A stretch of 64,000 nt of DNA from Rhizophagus clarus (taxonomy: Eukaryota; Glomeromycota; Glomeromycetes; Glomerales; Glomeraceae). Within the stretch, counting starts at the first letter, position 1. Each line of letters begins with the position of its first letter. Below are positions 23,077 through 35,156 of the stretch, piece after piece. The stretch is taken from NCBI GenBank assembly GCA_015698045.1, contig BLAL01000274.1, forward strand, positions 310,001 through 374,000, given 5' to 3'. The notes beneath the pieces are model-generated. The model searched no databases, was not told the DNA's origin, and was given only the letters and a program-made list of their open reading frames with translations. A program made the position numbers and the translations under genes.

Positions 23077-24700
23077 ATGAGTACGTCAGAATTTTCGGTA
23101 GGCAAATTGTAATTGATCATTCATCGATTTATAAGCCTGAACTTTAATTTAATGGTTTTTTTTTCACTAAATTTCCAGCCTCCGCACGTAGCGGTGGAAA
23201 TTCCAATGGAAGGAATTGGAAATGGAAGCCAAGCTGGTCCTAGCACTGGAGGTGGGAGTCAAAGCCTTGGCGAGTTTTTTAAGGAGGCAAGTATTAATTT
23301 TCATATTTTAGTTGAAAAGAATTAATTTTGACAAAACTTCCAATAACTCTTATTCATGTAGATATAATGACAAAATAAATTTATCGCATTCGAATTATTA
23401 GGTAAATGCTATCCAAGAAATGATTCGAAATATAAAAGAGAACATGTCAGGAATCGAGGCATTACACAATAGAATGGTCACGGTAACAGATGATGAAAGT
23501 TCTCGTTGAGCACCGTTCCCAATTTCACGTTTTCTATCTTAAACACTTTTTATTTTATTACTTATAATATTACTGCTTCCTTCTCATAATAGGAATGTCT
23601 CGGCAACTGGATTTGCTAATATCAGAGACGAGCCGTATAGCGGGTCAAATAAGCAATAAATTAGCGGGTGAGAGAAATTTATACGATTTTTTCAATGATT
23701 TGTAAAATTGATTAACGTATTTAATGTTTCCTACTTCTGTAATTAAGTGATGGAACAAAATAACAAAACTTTAACAACTGGACAAGATCAGACGCAAATG
23801 CGTTTAACGCAGGTATTTAATTGCTTTAATGAATTAAATTAATCTTTTATTAATTTTTTCCAATATTTTTTTTTTTTAAAAAAAAAAAAAGCACGCGACA
23901 TTAGCTAAATCATTTATTGATACAATGACAAATTATCTCCGAATGCAAGAGGAAAACGAGAAAAAGTACAAGGAGAGGATTGTAAGGCAATTTCGTATAG
24001 GTGTGTGCATTAACATATTTCTATATATAAATTATATGGTTTATTTACTTTTGATTAATTTAGTAAAACCTGATGTCACACAGCAAGAGATTGATCAGTT
24101 GTTGAGCGAAGAATCTGGGCAAATATTTACCTCACAAGTTGTTCTTTATTTTTGATATTCATTTTCTTGAATCTCGTAGGAATTTCTTATGAATTTTGGT
24201 CAATTAAATTCAGGTTCTATCAAAAACACAATCAGAACAGTCGCGTGCGATTCTCACAGAAATTCAGGATCGACAGAGGGATATTTTAAGGATCGAAAAA
24301 TCGGTTAATGTAGGATTATAGAAATTATTCTTGTATTTCATTTTGTTTTTATATCTCCTAATAATTATTAATATCTCCATAAAAAGGAAATAAATAAAAT
24401 GTTCGGCGAAGTTAAAGCGTTGGTATTAGTGGGGACAAAAAAGACATCAGATGCAACCGATGTCATACAAGATAACACTATTCAAATAGGACGAGATACA
24501 GCGCCAACAATAAAGGTAGCAGAGAGAATAAGGAAGGTAAAAGATACTTTTAATTGGTTTCTTATTGCTTTAATAATAGATTCACATGATACTTAACAAA
24601 ATCATCATTTTAGAAAAAGTGGAAATTACTTGTTCTGATACTGATATTAATAATTATAATTGCCGCAATTGTTGTGCCGATAGTTTTACACAATACATGA
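23077..24700 (+). CDS. Syntaxin (Qa-SNARE), Sso1/syntaxin-1 type
   Basis: A plasma-membrane-type t-SNARE that would pair with a SNAP-25-like protein and a synaptobrevin to fuse secretory vesicles. Ten exons keep frame: 23077-23097, 23179-23286, 23402-23504, 23593-23667, 23748-23812, 23892-24000, 24064-24137, 24214-24309, 24387-24536 and 24614-24700. The product is 295 residues, the usual family length. A short N-terminus (MSTSEFS) leads to a Gly/Ser-rich linker, the Habc bundle (~40-165), the SNARE helix (~200-262) with ILTEIQDRQRDILRIEKSVN, and a C-terminal membrane anchor (~271-289). The intron after exon 2 uses GC-AG (GAG|GCAAGT). The residue aligning with the zero-layer Gln is Gly233, which is unusual. 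The exon 3 donor GTTGAG is weak and is the least certain junction. Confidence 0.93.
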
Positions 24701-26156
24701 TAATGTTTGATTATTTGCCTTATTCTTTATTGGAGGGTGGCTTAATTTGTATTATTTTAATAATAATGTGTTTGATTCTTTTTCGATTTCAACAATTGTA
24801 AAACTTACAATGAATAAATGTAAAATAATTAGATGGTAAATTTTAATACATATAATGTATTTATTCATTAGATTAACATTAACATTCATTAGAAAGTATA
24901 AAATAAAAAAATTTTCGTCAAAGGTCGAACATTCAATATTACTGTACATATATATATATATATTTTTTTTTTTTTAGATGCGCCAATCATTTCACGACAA
25001 TCTTTCCAGTTATATCAGTGGAATTTTTAATGAACGTAGATGCGATCTAAATGGAGCAATTATCAAAGGCGTTTGGACACACAGAATTATTACTCGTTTC
25101 ATTTAAATTACTCTACATTTATGCAAAATCCTTTGAAGTTGTTTAAATGTGAGGTTAAAATGCAAACATTAAATCGGAAATTTCTGATATATTTCCGATT
25201 TTCAACCCTGGGATGAGACTATCTAGGTTTTGCCATGTTTACTATATAAGGTTTGAGTTTTAATTAGAGTGATACAGTCTGCGTTAAGGGGTCAGCAAAG
25301 GTCAGTTAAAAAAAAAAGAGGGTCAATAAAGGTCAATTGGTTCAAAGAAGCACCAAATTTATCACGTGCTTTTTTAATCTTACTCCGTTAAAGAAAAAAA
25401 TCTCTCCTTTTGTTACATTTGATAAATATTTCGCATAACAACAGAATATAATTAATCAAAGGAAGGTATACAAATTTAGCCGGATATCAAATGCTTTGGT
25501 TTGAATAGGAATTAGGAAGATGAAGTCATTTGACAACTAAAAATTCGTAGTATGATTTGTTGTACATAATAAATTATTCAAACGAACGCAGATTAATATT
25601 GGAAATTACAGCCTTTGTGGTTCCAACCTGCTCAATTCTGTACAAAAATACGCGAGAAGTTTTTGGGAGAATCTCACTAATAGCCGACTGAATTATGAAT
25701 TTTGGCTTCCAGCTCAGGCGTAACTACGTACTGCGTATACTGATTGCCCTTGTTCTTTAAGCGATCTCGTCAATTAGTTAAACTAAAAGGAGATATATTT
25801 TTTGTTTCTTCGAATTTCTCATGTTTAGTAAATATTTTTTTTATTCAATAAATTATTTCTTTTATCAATAAATCTGTAAAATAAATCTATAAAAGCGATA
25901 GTTAAATCTTTTTGTGACATTGATAAAACTTCAATAAACTAAATTTGACTTTTTTTTTGATAAACTACTAATCAAAATATGATTAGAAAAAACAAATTAA
26001 AAGAAAAAAAAAATGAAAATGAAATCTACTTGAAACAAGTGGTTATTTAATTACGAAAATAAATTATAAAAGAATGTAAAATTCTACCTTTCAAAAAAAG
26101 TTCAATTTCGCGCATAAACAAAAAAAAGGAACACAAATAATTAAACAATTTCAACA
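24701..26156. other. Intergenic DNA downstream of the syntaxin gene
   Basis: No intact gene seen. It includes an (AT)n run at ~24948-24962 and three repeats of GGTCA(G/A) spacing near 25285-25340. Probably 3' flank of the syntaxin gene and 5' flank of the small ORF at 26157. Confidence 0.4.
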
Positions 26157-26368
26157 ATGGAATCAAAATATCTTTTTCTTGCTTTCGTCCTTTCCCTAAT
26201 CCTTTTCATTCTCTCTTCTTTCGCAATTGCTATTCTCACGACCGAAAATTCTTCGTTGAAAATGTCAAATCCAAAGCTCCAAAACCGTTAGATCCTGTTG
26301 AAAACGATAATAAAGATGATGTTGAAACTCAATTCGGATATTATTCTGCTTTAATTTATTATTTGTAA
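26157..26368 (+). pseudogene. Possible small secreted protein, frame broken after the signal peptide
   Basis: ATG 26157 begins a 44-codon frame ending at TAG 26289-26291. Its first 25 residues are a convincing signal peptide: charged start MESKYLF, then a Leu/Phe/Ile core ending SSFAIA. After this the neighbouring frame stays open with a more protein-like sequence (HDRKFFVENVKSKAPKPLDP, then acidic Asn/Asp residues) to TAA 26366-26368. Either one base was lost or gained near 26245, or a non-canonical junction joins the two. If real, the mature part would be about 45 residues, in the range of secreted effector candidates. No homologue is recognised. Confidence 0.4.
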
Positions 26369-27055
26369 CGTTTCATTATTAATATATATATAGAATAGAT
26401 GCAATAAGACCTTATCATGTATCATGTATTATTGTTATTGTATTAAGCGAAGCTGTATCACGGACTAAGATCTGATATGTACTTTTATTTACAATCAATA
26501 AAACAAAGGTGCATTAAGCATAATATATTTACATGATAATATTCTGCATAGTATGGTTGTGAGAATTGAGGAATCATATTTGCATCCCAATAAATATGCA
26601 ATATAATATTCAGGAAAATTATTGCTGAGTTGACTGCTATACAACGTAAGAAAAAATTAATTATAACATCTTGTAGACGCGTAATATTCTCAAACCTTTT
26701 CACAGATACTCATGTAATAATAAAAAAAAAGATCCCTTTGTTGATCCAAGGGCACGATCCCATATGGTTAGCGATTAAGGCTTTTAATTATATCTTTGAG
26801 CAAATCCATTAATCTGATTTTTGTGAAGATTCATCCCAAATTCGATTCTTGGACTATTATCAAATCATATATAAATCTAATAAAACTTACTAACATTTAC
26901 ATCATTAATATTCAAGATTATCAGCAAAGTAACAATAAGGTATTATTCAGCTAGCTACTTGGAACATATCATCCGATGTTAATCACTGCAATTTTCACAT
27001 CTCTTTAGATGCTTCAAAACAATCTGGACATATTACTTATCTTATTATATATCAA
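26369..27055. other. Intergenic DNA, no gene seen
   Basis: AT-rich, with scattered short frames on both strands that lack start context, splice structure or recognisable motifs. Confidence 0.4.
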
Positions 27056-27857
27056 CAGGGCGGACATCCCTTATATTATCACATTATTGCCGATCATTTT
27101 GCCGATCATTTACTAGTCATCTATTCGATATTATCACATAAAAAAAAATACCATTATGGGTTATTTTTTTTGCAAATTCTACTTACATAAACCCGAAGTT
27201 CTATGGCTTAGCCCGAAGCTTCAAAGTCAAATTAGCAGGTGATCGGCATATATAATATATATTATGATATTGATTATTGAAAATTTTGGCCTAAAGCTAA
27301 CTTTTTAATTATCTATAATTTTTTTATGGTTATTTTTGTCACTAATTCTTAAATACTTGAATAATGTATTTTGGAAGTTTCAAGTTTCACCTAAAGTTCT
27401 GTAGCTTTGTCCAATGCTTTAAAGCCAAATTAGTATATAATTAGCATATATATAAATTATTGAAAATTTTGGCCTAAGGCTAACTTTTTGATTATCTAAA
27501 ATTTTCTCTGATTATTTTTACCACTAATTCTTAAACACCTAAATAGTGTATCTTGAAAGTTTCAAGTTTGGCCCAAAGTTCTATGGCTTGGTCCAAAGCT
27601 TCAAAGTCAAATTAGTAAATGATCGGCATATATATGAATTATTGAAAATTTCAGCCTAAAGCTAACTTTGGAACCACATTTTATTTTGCCACAATACTTT
27701 TACATTTAATTATTTATAACTCAAATTATTAAATAAAATAATTAAATATAATTTTTAGAACATTTGTGGTTTGGGATGAGGCTTCAAATTTAAGGTGATA
27801 TCATATATATTATGATCGGCAAATGATCGACATGTAATATAAGGTATGTCCGCCCTG
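27056..27857. mobile_element. MITE with three internal ~190-bp repeats
   Basis: Terminal inverted repeats CAGGGCGGACATCCCTTATA and its inverse (one mismatch) end at 27857. Near each end the word GCCGATCATTT or its inverse recurs. Inside, a unit containing AAGTTCTATGGCTT, CAAAGTCAAATTAG and TTGAAAATTTTGGCCTAAAG repeats three times (near 27190, 27390 and 27575). No ORF. Flanking bases do not give a clear target duplication. Confidence 0.7.
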
Positions 27858-28674
27858 TTTTATATATCGGTATTTTGATTTTTGCCAAGAAAATCTTTAA
27901 CAATCATCACGCATAGTGAACTTATCCACATGAATCTTGTTACATGTAACGGTACATCAACAACTTCACGTGCCATATTATGTTTGGTACGATATCGTAC
28001 TGATGATGAAAAAATTATGCGTCAAATTTCTTAAAAATCAAGGCAGACTGAATATTCTAAAAATGAGATGTAATACAGTCATACCTCCATAAGTGCACCC
28101 TCTATAAGTAAGGTTGCTTGCCGAAACCCATCTGGCCTAACGCGAAACGCCGAAACTCATACATAATGCCGAAATGCCGAAATGCCGAAATGCCGAAACT
28201 GCCGAAACTGTCGAAACTGTTTCAGCATTTCGGCATTTTGGCAGTTTCGGCAGTTTCGGCATTTTGACATAGTTTCAGCATAAGTAATACTAATATTTTA
28301 ATAGAGTTTCGGCATATTTTCGTCATGTTAATAGTATCTGACAGATAAAAATTTATTTTTTAAAATTTAAATTATTTATTGTATTTATTATACGTAATCC
28401 AATGATAAAAACTAGCAATTAAATTCAAATTTATCACTAAAGAAATAAAATCCCAGTTAAAAAAGTTCACCATTTTATTTTTATTTTATTTAATTTTGAT
28501 AAAAAAAAAAATATTGATACTTGTTCGCTACTATTTTAAAAAATAGTACCCAGGCTGTACGACGTGGACGTCAGTATCAATTCACAGCCCAAAAAAAATG
28601 TGAGTCTCCAGCCGATATTTGGTACGGACTGGGCCTAGCTACTCACTATAAAATAATATAATAAAATTAATAAA

Positions 28675-29376
28675 TTATCTTCGGTGACGATACGTAGGTA
28701 GGTTTCTTGCCCTTCTACGATCGTGTCGCATATCTAAAATAAATTGGTTAATTTAAGATGTGAATAAACTTTAATTATAGAAATTTTATAATTACCTCGT
28801 CTTTCCCAAAATCTCGATCTAAATGTGCGATAATATCTTGCTCCGATACGCGACCATCTTCTTCCAGGGACACCGCTACGATAAAGGCAAAAACTCTAAA
28901 TATCAAAAAACGAAATAATATTTAGTTAAATATTTTCAATTTTAAGCAAATATTTTTTTTTGCCATTATATTTTTCATACATGGTATTCCCTGAGAAGAT
29001 TCCTCCATTTTTGGTGGCATCGTTGTGCCGTGAACCTCGAAGTTCTAAAATGACGATTTAGTCTGATTCAAATGAACGAATTAGTTGGATTAAAGATAAT
29101 AATTCTATTTTTAACATATTTTAACATATTAAATATTATACATATGAACCTTCTTGCGATTGACCTCCAGAATCTCGATCGATCTCTCCCGTATTCGTTA
29201 TGAAATTCATCATTTCTTCTTCTTCTTTCTTCCACCAAGTAATCGGTGTATTCATCGAACCATTGAATAGGACGAGAGTGGCGACGAGACTGGCGATGGG
29301 GCTGGCGATGAGAGTGACGATGGGGCTGGCGATGAGAGTGACGATAGGACTGGCGATGAGAGTGACGATTGGGCAT
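28675..29376 (-). CDS. Arg/His-rich trihelix/Myb-like accessory protein of the hAT element
   Basis: Four exons on the minus strand (29376-29150, 29044-28981, 28895-28796, 28733-28675) have GT-AG junctions, keep frame, contain no stop and give 149 residues. The N-terminus has a tandem HSHRQPHR-type repeat (residues ~4-32). Residues ~37-95 look like a trihelix/Myb-SANT fold: YTDYLVEERRRRNDEF, then FWRSIARR, then AQRCHQKWRNLLREY, with conserved-looking Trp, Cys and Tyr. The C-terminus is Arg-rich. It lies downstream of the transposase inside the element. A role in binding element ends or targeting is inferred from position and fold. The start could also be at 29409. Confidence 0.65.
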
Positions 29377-30054
29377 ATTTACAAAATTAAGATGTGAAGA
29401 AAAACGCAAAAAGAATGAGATGAGTAAATCGTAAAATATCCTTTTATAAATAAAATTTGGACAATTCCTTTTTGTTCCCTTTCTTTAAAATACTGATTTA
29501 TTAGTTTGCATCATTAAATTTAAATATCATCCTTAAAATAATAAATCTTTGTTTATTCTCTTTGTTCTTAAAAAAAAATCATTTTTTTTAAAAAAAAATC
29601 GGAATATTTTGTACATCCCTTAAAAAAAAATAAAAAAATCAGTGCATAATACATACAATGTGATTTGTATAAAAAAGTCATCTTGCATCGTTAAACAAAT
29701 ACCGATATAAAATTACTAATCATCATCCCTGTGTGATAAAATTTAATTGTTAACTTCTTTCTCTTTCTTTAGAGCACACATTGAACACGAATCAACACAA
29801 ATTTAACAAAATTTGGCTAAAACGAGCGAAATTTTACCAGAATTATCAGCACAAATCGAACACAAATCAAACACAAATTGAACAAGATCGAAAGAGTTCG
29901 TTTGCATCACGTCGGTGTTGTTTAAATTTCATCACACAAAAATTTTTTAATTTAAACTCTTAAATAAATCAATATAATTATAAACTTATTTACAAATTTA
30001 CTTTATTAATAAAAGAATTATTGTTATAATGATTTCCTAAAAATAAAGAAAAAA

Positions 30055-32346
30055 TTATTCTTCTTCATCTACATCATCTACATCGATGAATTCATTCAAT
30101 AAATCCTCTACATTATAATCAAAATTTCCTCCCCCATCGCTTTCTTGTTCGCTTTCTTGCTCATCATCATTGCCATCATCTGTATTAATTTTTTCGTATT
30201 CTTCTTCAGATTCATCTAAAATGTCGTCCGGGATCTCTCCAATTTCTTCAATTATTAATTTGTGTGACAAATCAACAAATTTATCGATCCATACATGTTC
30301 TATTAGGACAACACAATTATCTGAAGGAACTGTAATTTGATTAGGTAAACTTTCATTTGATAAAACATCACATTCATCATCATCATCATTAGTTTCTGCC
30401 AGAGCCTCTGCAATTCGAATGTTCATTTCAGTTTCGCTAATACGAGTATCATTTTTTTCTATACCATAAAAACCAAGCTCTTTCTTAGCATTGGACTTCC
30501 AATGCATGATCATTTTAGCCATAGATTCTAGTCGACTTATATTCAAATTTAAACGCCGATCATTAAATAGCCAGCCAAGTGTTGAGAATCCTCGTTCGCA
30601 ACTTGCGGAATTTGGACAAATCGCTAATAGATGGCGAGCGACTCTTGGGAGGCTGTTCGGTCGAGGGTCAGTATTGATCAAATTCCATCAATTTAGAGGA
30701 TCGTCTAGAGAACAAGATTCATCAAGATCAAAGGGTGGTTTATTATCACGGTAGTCCTTAATTTGCTCGCATAGAGCCCTGGATTCTTTAAGATCAAATC
30801 CTAACCTTTTACCAATTGTAGTAGCGCACCTCACGATCCTTGAATAAGCTTTGGCTGTGAGAGACTTACTCCTAAATCGGGGATCTAGGAAAAAGCAGGT
30901 TATATATTTGTCATCATCGAACTCTTTGAATCTTTCGTTCATCACGTTGAAACAATGGTTACGGAAGTTTTGATTAAATGATTTGGGTAATTGTTTCAAA
31001 ACTGCTGATAGTCTTATCAAACTTAAAAAACAATCTCCAAGCGTCGCTGATCTTGATTCTAAAGCCAAGACGGCTTTTCTCAATGGATTTAAAACGAATG
31101 AAAGAATTCGTAAATCAGAAAAAAAATTCCGTGTTTGGATAACACGTTTGACCTTATCGTTCAACAAATTACTTTCATTAGTAATAATTTGTTCTAGTAC
31201 TGGTTCCAACCTAATTACCGAATCTACTGATTCGCTAGCCGTTGTCCATCGCGTCTTACAATATAACTTAATGCCTCCTCCATGAATACTATTCTCTTTG
31301 ATGAGTTGTGTGAGTTTGGCTCCAGCTTGATGGGAATTTTTAAAAAATGAAGCTAATGTATTAACTTTTCGTAATAAACGATCTCCAAAACTTTCTTTAA
31401 GTATATCACACGCGATAAGATTGACCGCATGTGCTATACATCGTACGTTTTCGATGTTAAGGTATTTCTCTTCAATAATTTTGCGTGCATTTCAAACGTT
31501 TGAGGCATTATCGGACACAATAGCCGATATTTTATTTGGGCCGATCCTTTCAATTATTTCTCCAATCACTTCGGTTACGTAATTACCTGTATGCGAATGT
31601 TCTGACAAATCTTGAAGTTTATACAAATACTCTTCTCTCGACGGAGTCATAATAACAAAATTCCATATAGAACGATGAGTGGGGGACGTCCAACCATCGA
31701 ACGCTAAATTATATTAATATTAATATTATTACTTAAAAACACATTAAGAATATTGTTTTAAAAAAGTATAAAAAAAGTATTAAAAACCTAAAGTCAAATT
31801 AGCTCCATTTTCAATGACGGATGTGACAGTTGAGTTCACCATTGATAATTCCCGCTCAAGTAACTGATCTGACTCAAATTCTCTGGTTGGCAGCTCATAC
31901 GAAGAATTAAGCTCCTTTACAAAGTTAATAAAAAAAGGGTGCTCGACTATCCGGAATGAAATACCACATGCAACGAAAAATTTAGCCAAGGCACGATTAA
32001 TCCTAATTACTCTACCATCAGGAATTTTTGTGGAATCATGGTAGTCTGTAATATTTAACTGATTACTCCCAACAATTTTTCTTTTTTTATTAACTTTATC
32101 TTCACGCTCTAATATTTTATTCAAATATTTTCTAACAATGGGTCCTGGAGCTTCCGAGCAGTGGTTCGCAAACTGCTCTTCAAGTTTTGATATATCACCT
32201 CGTGACCATGAAAAATTACAATATTTACAAGTGGCATGATATTTTCCTGAACCAACGGGATTTCCTCTAATAGCATCCTCCCAGGTAGAGCTGGGAGGCC
32301 TACCACCTTTATTTTTATTTTTTTCTAAGTCTAAAGTGCTGGTCAT
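30055..32346 (-). pseudogene. hAT transposase with two premature TGA stops
   Basis: Two exons, 32346-31788 and 31703-30055, joined by a GT-AG intron, keep frame for 735 codons. Order of features: basic N-terminus, BED-type zinc finger (CKYC with a later His-Cys), catalytic core with FDGWTSPTHRSIWNF and SDNASNV, the CIAHAVNL motif, and the C-terminal dimerisation region (NSASCERGFSTLGWLFNDRR), then a long acidic tail. TGA stops at 31492-31494 and 30688-30690 each sit at a probable Trp position (TGG to TGA). An upstream in-frame ATG at 32436 is possible but begins with hydrophobic sequence unlike the family. Confidence 0.92.
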
Positions 32347-33720
32347 ATTGAAATGTGTATAAAGTTTTTTTATTTTGTACGTGTTTAAGTAAAAAAAGTA
32401 ATGCAAGGCAAACACGAAGTAATTTAAAAAATCCATAACAGATAATCATATGATTTGGTTCAAATTTCAAGGTATAGCCGTAACAGTTGGGGATTATAAC
32501 AGTAAAATGATAAATAAAAAAAGAAGTTAAAGGAGTTAAAGGACGAAAAGTAACTGATTATCTTTGATATTAATGATGTCAGATCATTTCCTGAATGACC
32601 GTCAGATATGATTGGTTGTGTGTCATGTGGTGGCTGAATTTTATTTTGTTACACTAATTACATTATTAGAAAAATGAAACTATGCCGAAACTATATTAAA
32701 GTATTAATATATATTATGCCGAAACTATGCCAAAATGCCGAAACTGTTTCGGCATTTCGGCAGTTTTGGCAGTTTTGGCATTTCGGCATTTTTGGCAGTT
32801 TTGGTATTTCGGCATTTTTGGCTGCTTGCCGAAACCTAGTTTCGGCAGTTTCAGCAGTTTCGGCATGCCGAAACTCACTAGTTTCAGCAAGCAACCTTAT
32901 CTATAAGTGCACGCAATATGTAAATTCTCTCTAAGTATATGGTAAGCTTTAGTCCCAACTTATAAGAGTTCTTAATATTTTACCCTCTATAAATGCACTC
33001 CCTCTCTAAGTGCACATTCTGCTATTTTTTTACTATAGTTCCAAAAAAGATGCACTTATGGAGGTATGACTATAGTAAGTATGAATTGGTAACATTACAC
33101 TACTTTTTACATCAGTTATTAATCTTCCGATTTATGCTGTAGATTCAAAATTATTCAATCTCAGTAAACTTCTCTTGCGAAACTTGGCTAAAATCAAAAA
33201 TTTTTATATAATCTATGTGGGTTGGAGTGATTTATATTGGGGATCTTATAAATATAGTTTATTATATATTTGTAAAAAAATGGAATCTTGTAGTTAGATT
33301 ATAGTGATAGAAAAAAAATAGCTATAGATACTATATAAATGTGAGAGAGCAAAAAAATAATTTGATGCTGAAACTCGCATTAAATGACGCATAACGCGTA
33401 ATGATAATGAATCAAATTATGACATATTATAGTTTATGATAAAAGCTTAAAGATCTGATAAAAAAATTCTTTTCTATTTTCAATCTATATATCAGACTCA
33501 ATATAACAGATTTTTGAAAAGTTTACCATCAGAATGGATTAGTTATTGGTCTGGTATGTCAAATTTTATTATACAATATTTTTTTCACTGCTTTATTTAC
33601 AGCTTCAAATTCACAAATCCACTTAATTTATTTCAGTTAAAATCTATAAGTTCCAACTTTTAGATAACAGATAGGGAAGTTAAATACATCAATCATTGGT
33701 TAATTATTAAAATTTTTTAA

Positions 33721-34547
33721 CAATGGCAGGTCTTTATACTATGCTAAGAAAACAATTAGTGGGTATTAAAAATGCCAATATATTACAATATGAGTGATAT
33801 TATCTTCTTTATTACAGTATTTCCTTTAACCAAATTATGGCTACGTTTCTTGAGAAAAATGGTACTTGCTTTGAAAAAAAAATAATTTACAAATTTATCC
33901 TGAAGACAGTATCTCAATATTCAATCATAGGAACATTGTTCCAATGACTAAGTGTTTAAATATAGACGATTCAACTTGGCAAAATGCCATTTCAAATCAA
34001 CAATCTTTGATTGTTGTAAAAAGAAATGAACCTAGTGAGTATATCTTGATCTACATCTTGGTCTAGTAAAAATACTTAGATTAATTAGATATGTTAAATA
34101 TGTTAAATTATTATTGCAGATTTATGTCCAGGTGTAAAGGTTCTTTATGCCACTAATAATATTTGTCATATAATTGGTATGATGTATAAGACCCTTTTAA
34201 GAGATTATAATGAAAACCTACCAGATCAATAACATTATAATTCTTTTCCCAGATTACATTCTACTGCATTTCGTAATAGAGATATTATGACATGATTTAT
34301 CAGCAAAATTGCAGTTTATAGAATGAGAATGAAACATATTACTCGTTTAATAGAATATAAATATACCTGTAATGAACAAGTTCATAGAATGTGTTAAAAT
34401 ATTATCCCATATGTACCAAGGTTAGAATAATGGCAAAATGCTCTTGTACTTTTGAATATCGTTAATCAGTCAAGAGCTTTTTCTGAAGCATTTCAATTAT
34501 GCACATCTTGTGTATATGAAGCTCAATAAATGTCAGAAGCATATAAA
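33721..34547 (+). pseudogene. Degraded multi-exon gene of a repeat family, unrecognised
   Basis: Plus-strand coding remnants can be followed in changing frames: MAGLYTMLRKQLVGIKNAN at 33723, a segment with YPEDSISIFNHRNIVPMTK, a probable intron at about 34035-34120, then KVLYATNNICHIIGMMYKTL and MRMKHITRLIEYKY. Several stops are TAA where CAA would fit (for example in DQ*HYN and EAQ*MSE). I do not recognise the family. It ends at the left border of the CACTA element, so it may be truncated by it. Confidence 0.4.
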
Positions 34548-35156
34548 CAAAAATAACACTAGTCGAAAAAGGAATATTCAGCCTCCAAAAAATCTGGCCT
34601 AGATTTGGCCAATTTTTAAAAAAATTGACCTAAATTAGTAATGATATGCAATTCAATCTATATTTGACTCTGATTTGATCCTGCTGAATAATGGTCAAAT
34701 TGCGTATAATAAAAATTAAACTATGTTCGGCCTCACACGAATAATGGCTGAATTGTATTCACTTTTCTATATTAAATAATGGTTATAATATATTTATATA
34801 TTAATATTATTAAGTATAATAAAAAACAATGATACAATATTTGTTAAAAAATGTTTAAACAATTCAGACTAGTATAAATGTTATATTAAATCAACACAAA
34901 TAGAATTTTCTATTTATAGGAATAATGGCTAAATATTCTCTGGCATTAGATCGATCTGATTTTTTGTATTTTACAGGTATAAACTGACCTAAAATATTGT
35001 GTATTAGAATTATATTGTCACTACTGCTCAAATAGAAACTATCTTCCCATAATTTAACGTTGCAAGTTTTGACATCATCGTCAATACTGAAATGGAATCA
35101 GGATGTCAAATTTGCCAGTTTGTATCATTTGATATAAGCCAATTTGTGTGTTAAAT

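Larger units (their letters stand above)
28109..32899 (-). mobile_element. hAT transposon, 4791 bp, with 8-bp target duplication
   Basis: Terminal inverted repeat TAAGGTTGCTTGC, flanked by identical octamers TCTATAAG at 28101-28108 and 32900-32907. Subterminal regions (28120-28320 and 32680-32890) are dense arrays of GCCGAAA(T/CT) and its inverse TTTCGGC, probably transposase-binding sites. Two genes run on the minus strand: the transposase and, downstream, a small basic DNA-binding-type protein. Perfect target duplication suggests a fairly recent insertion. Confidence 0.95.
28076..33072. mobile_element. Pogo-like MITE of about 200 bp, split by the hAT insertion
   Basis: Termini CAGTCATACCTCCATAAGTG (28076) and the inverse CACTTATGGAGGTATGACTA (33072), flanked by TA at 28074-28075 and 33073-33074. 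Only 28076-28108 and 32900-33072 belong to it; the rest is the hAT element. The inner words CTCTATAAGTGCA and CTCTCTAAGTGCAC repeat the terminus sequence. The type is inferred from the CAGT ends and TA duplication. Confidence 0.8.

Noticed and set aside
29200..29397. Plus-strand repeat frame with GLAMRVTMGLAM-type units
   Set aside because: Antisense of the His/Arg repeat in the trihelix-like gene.
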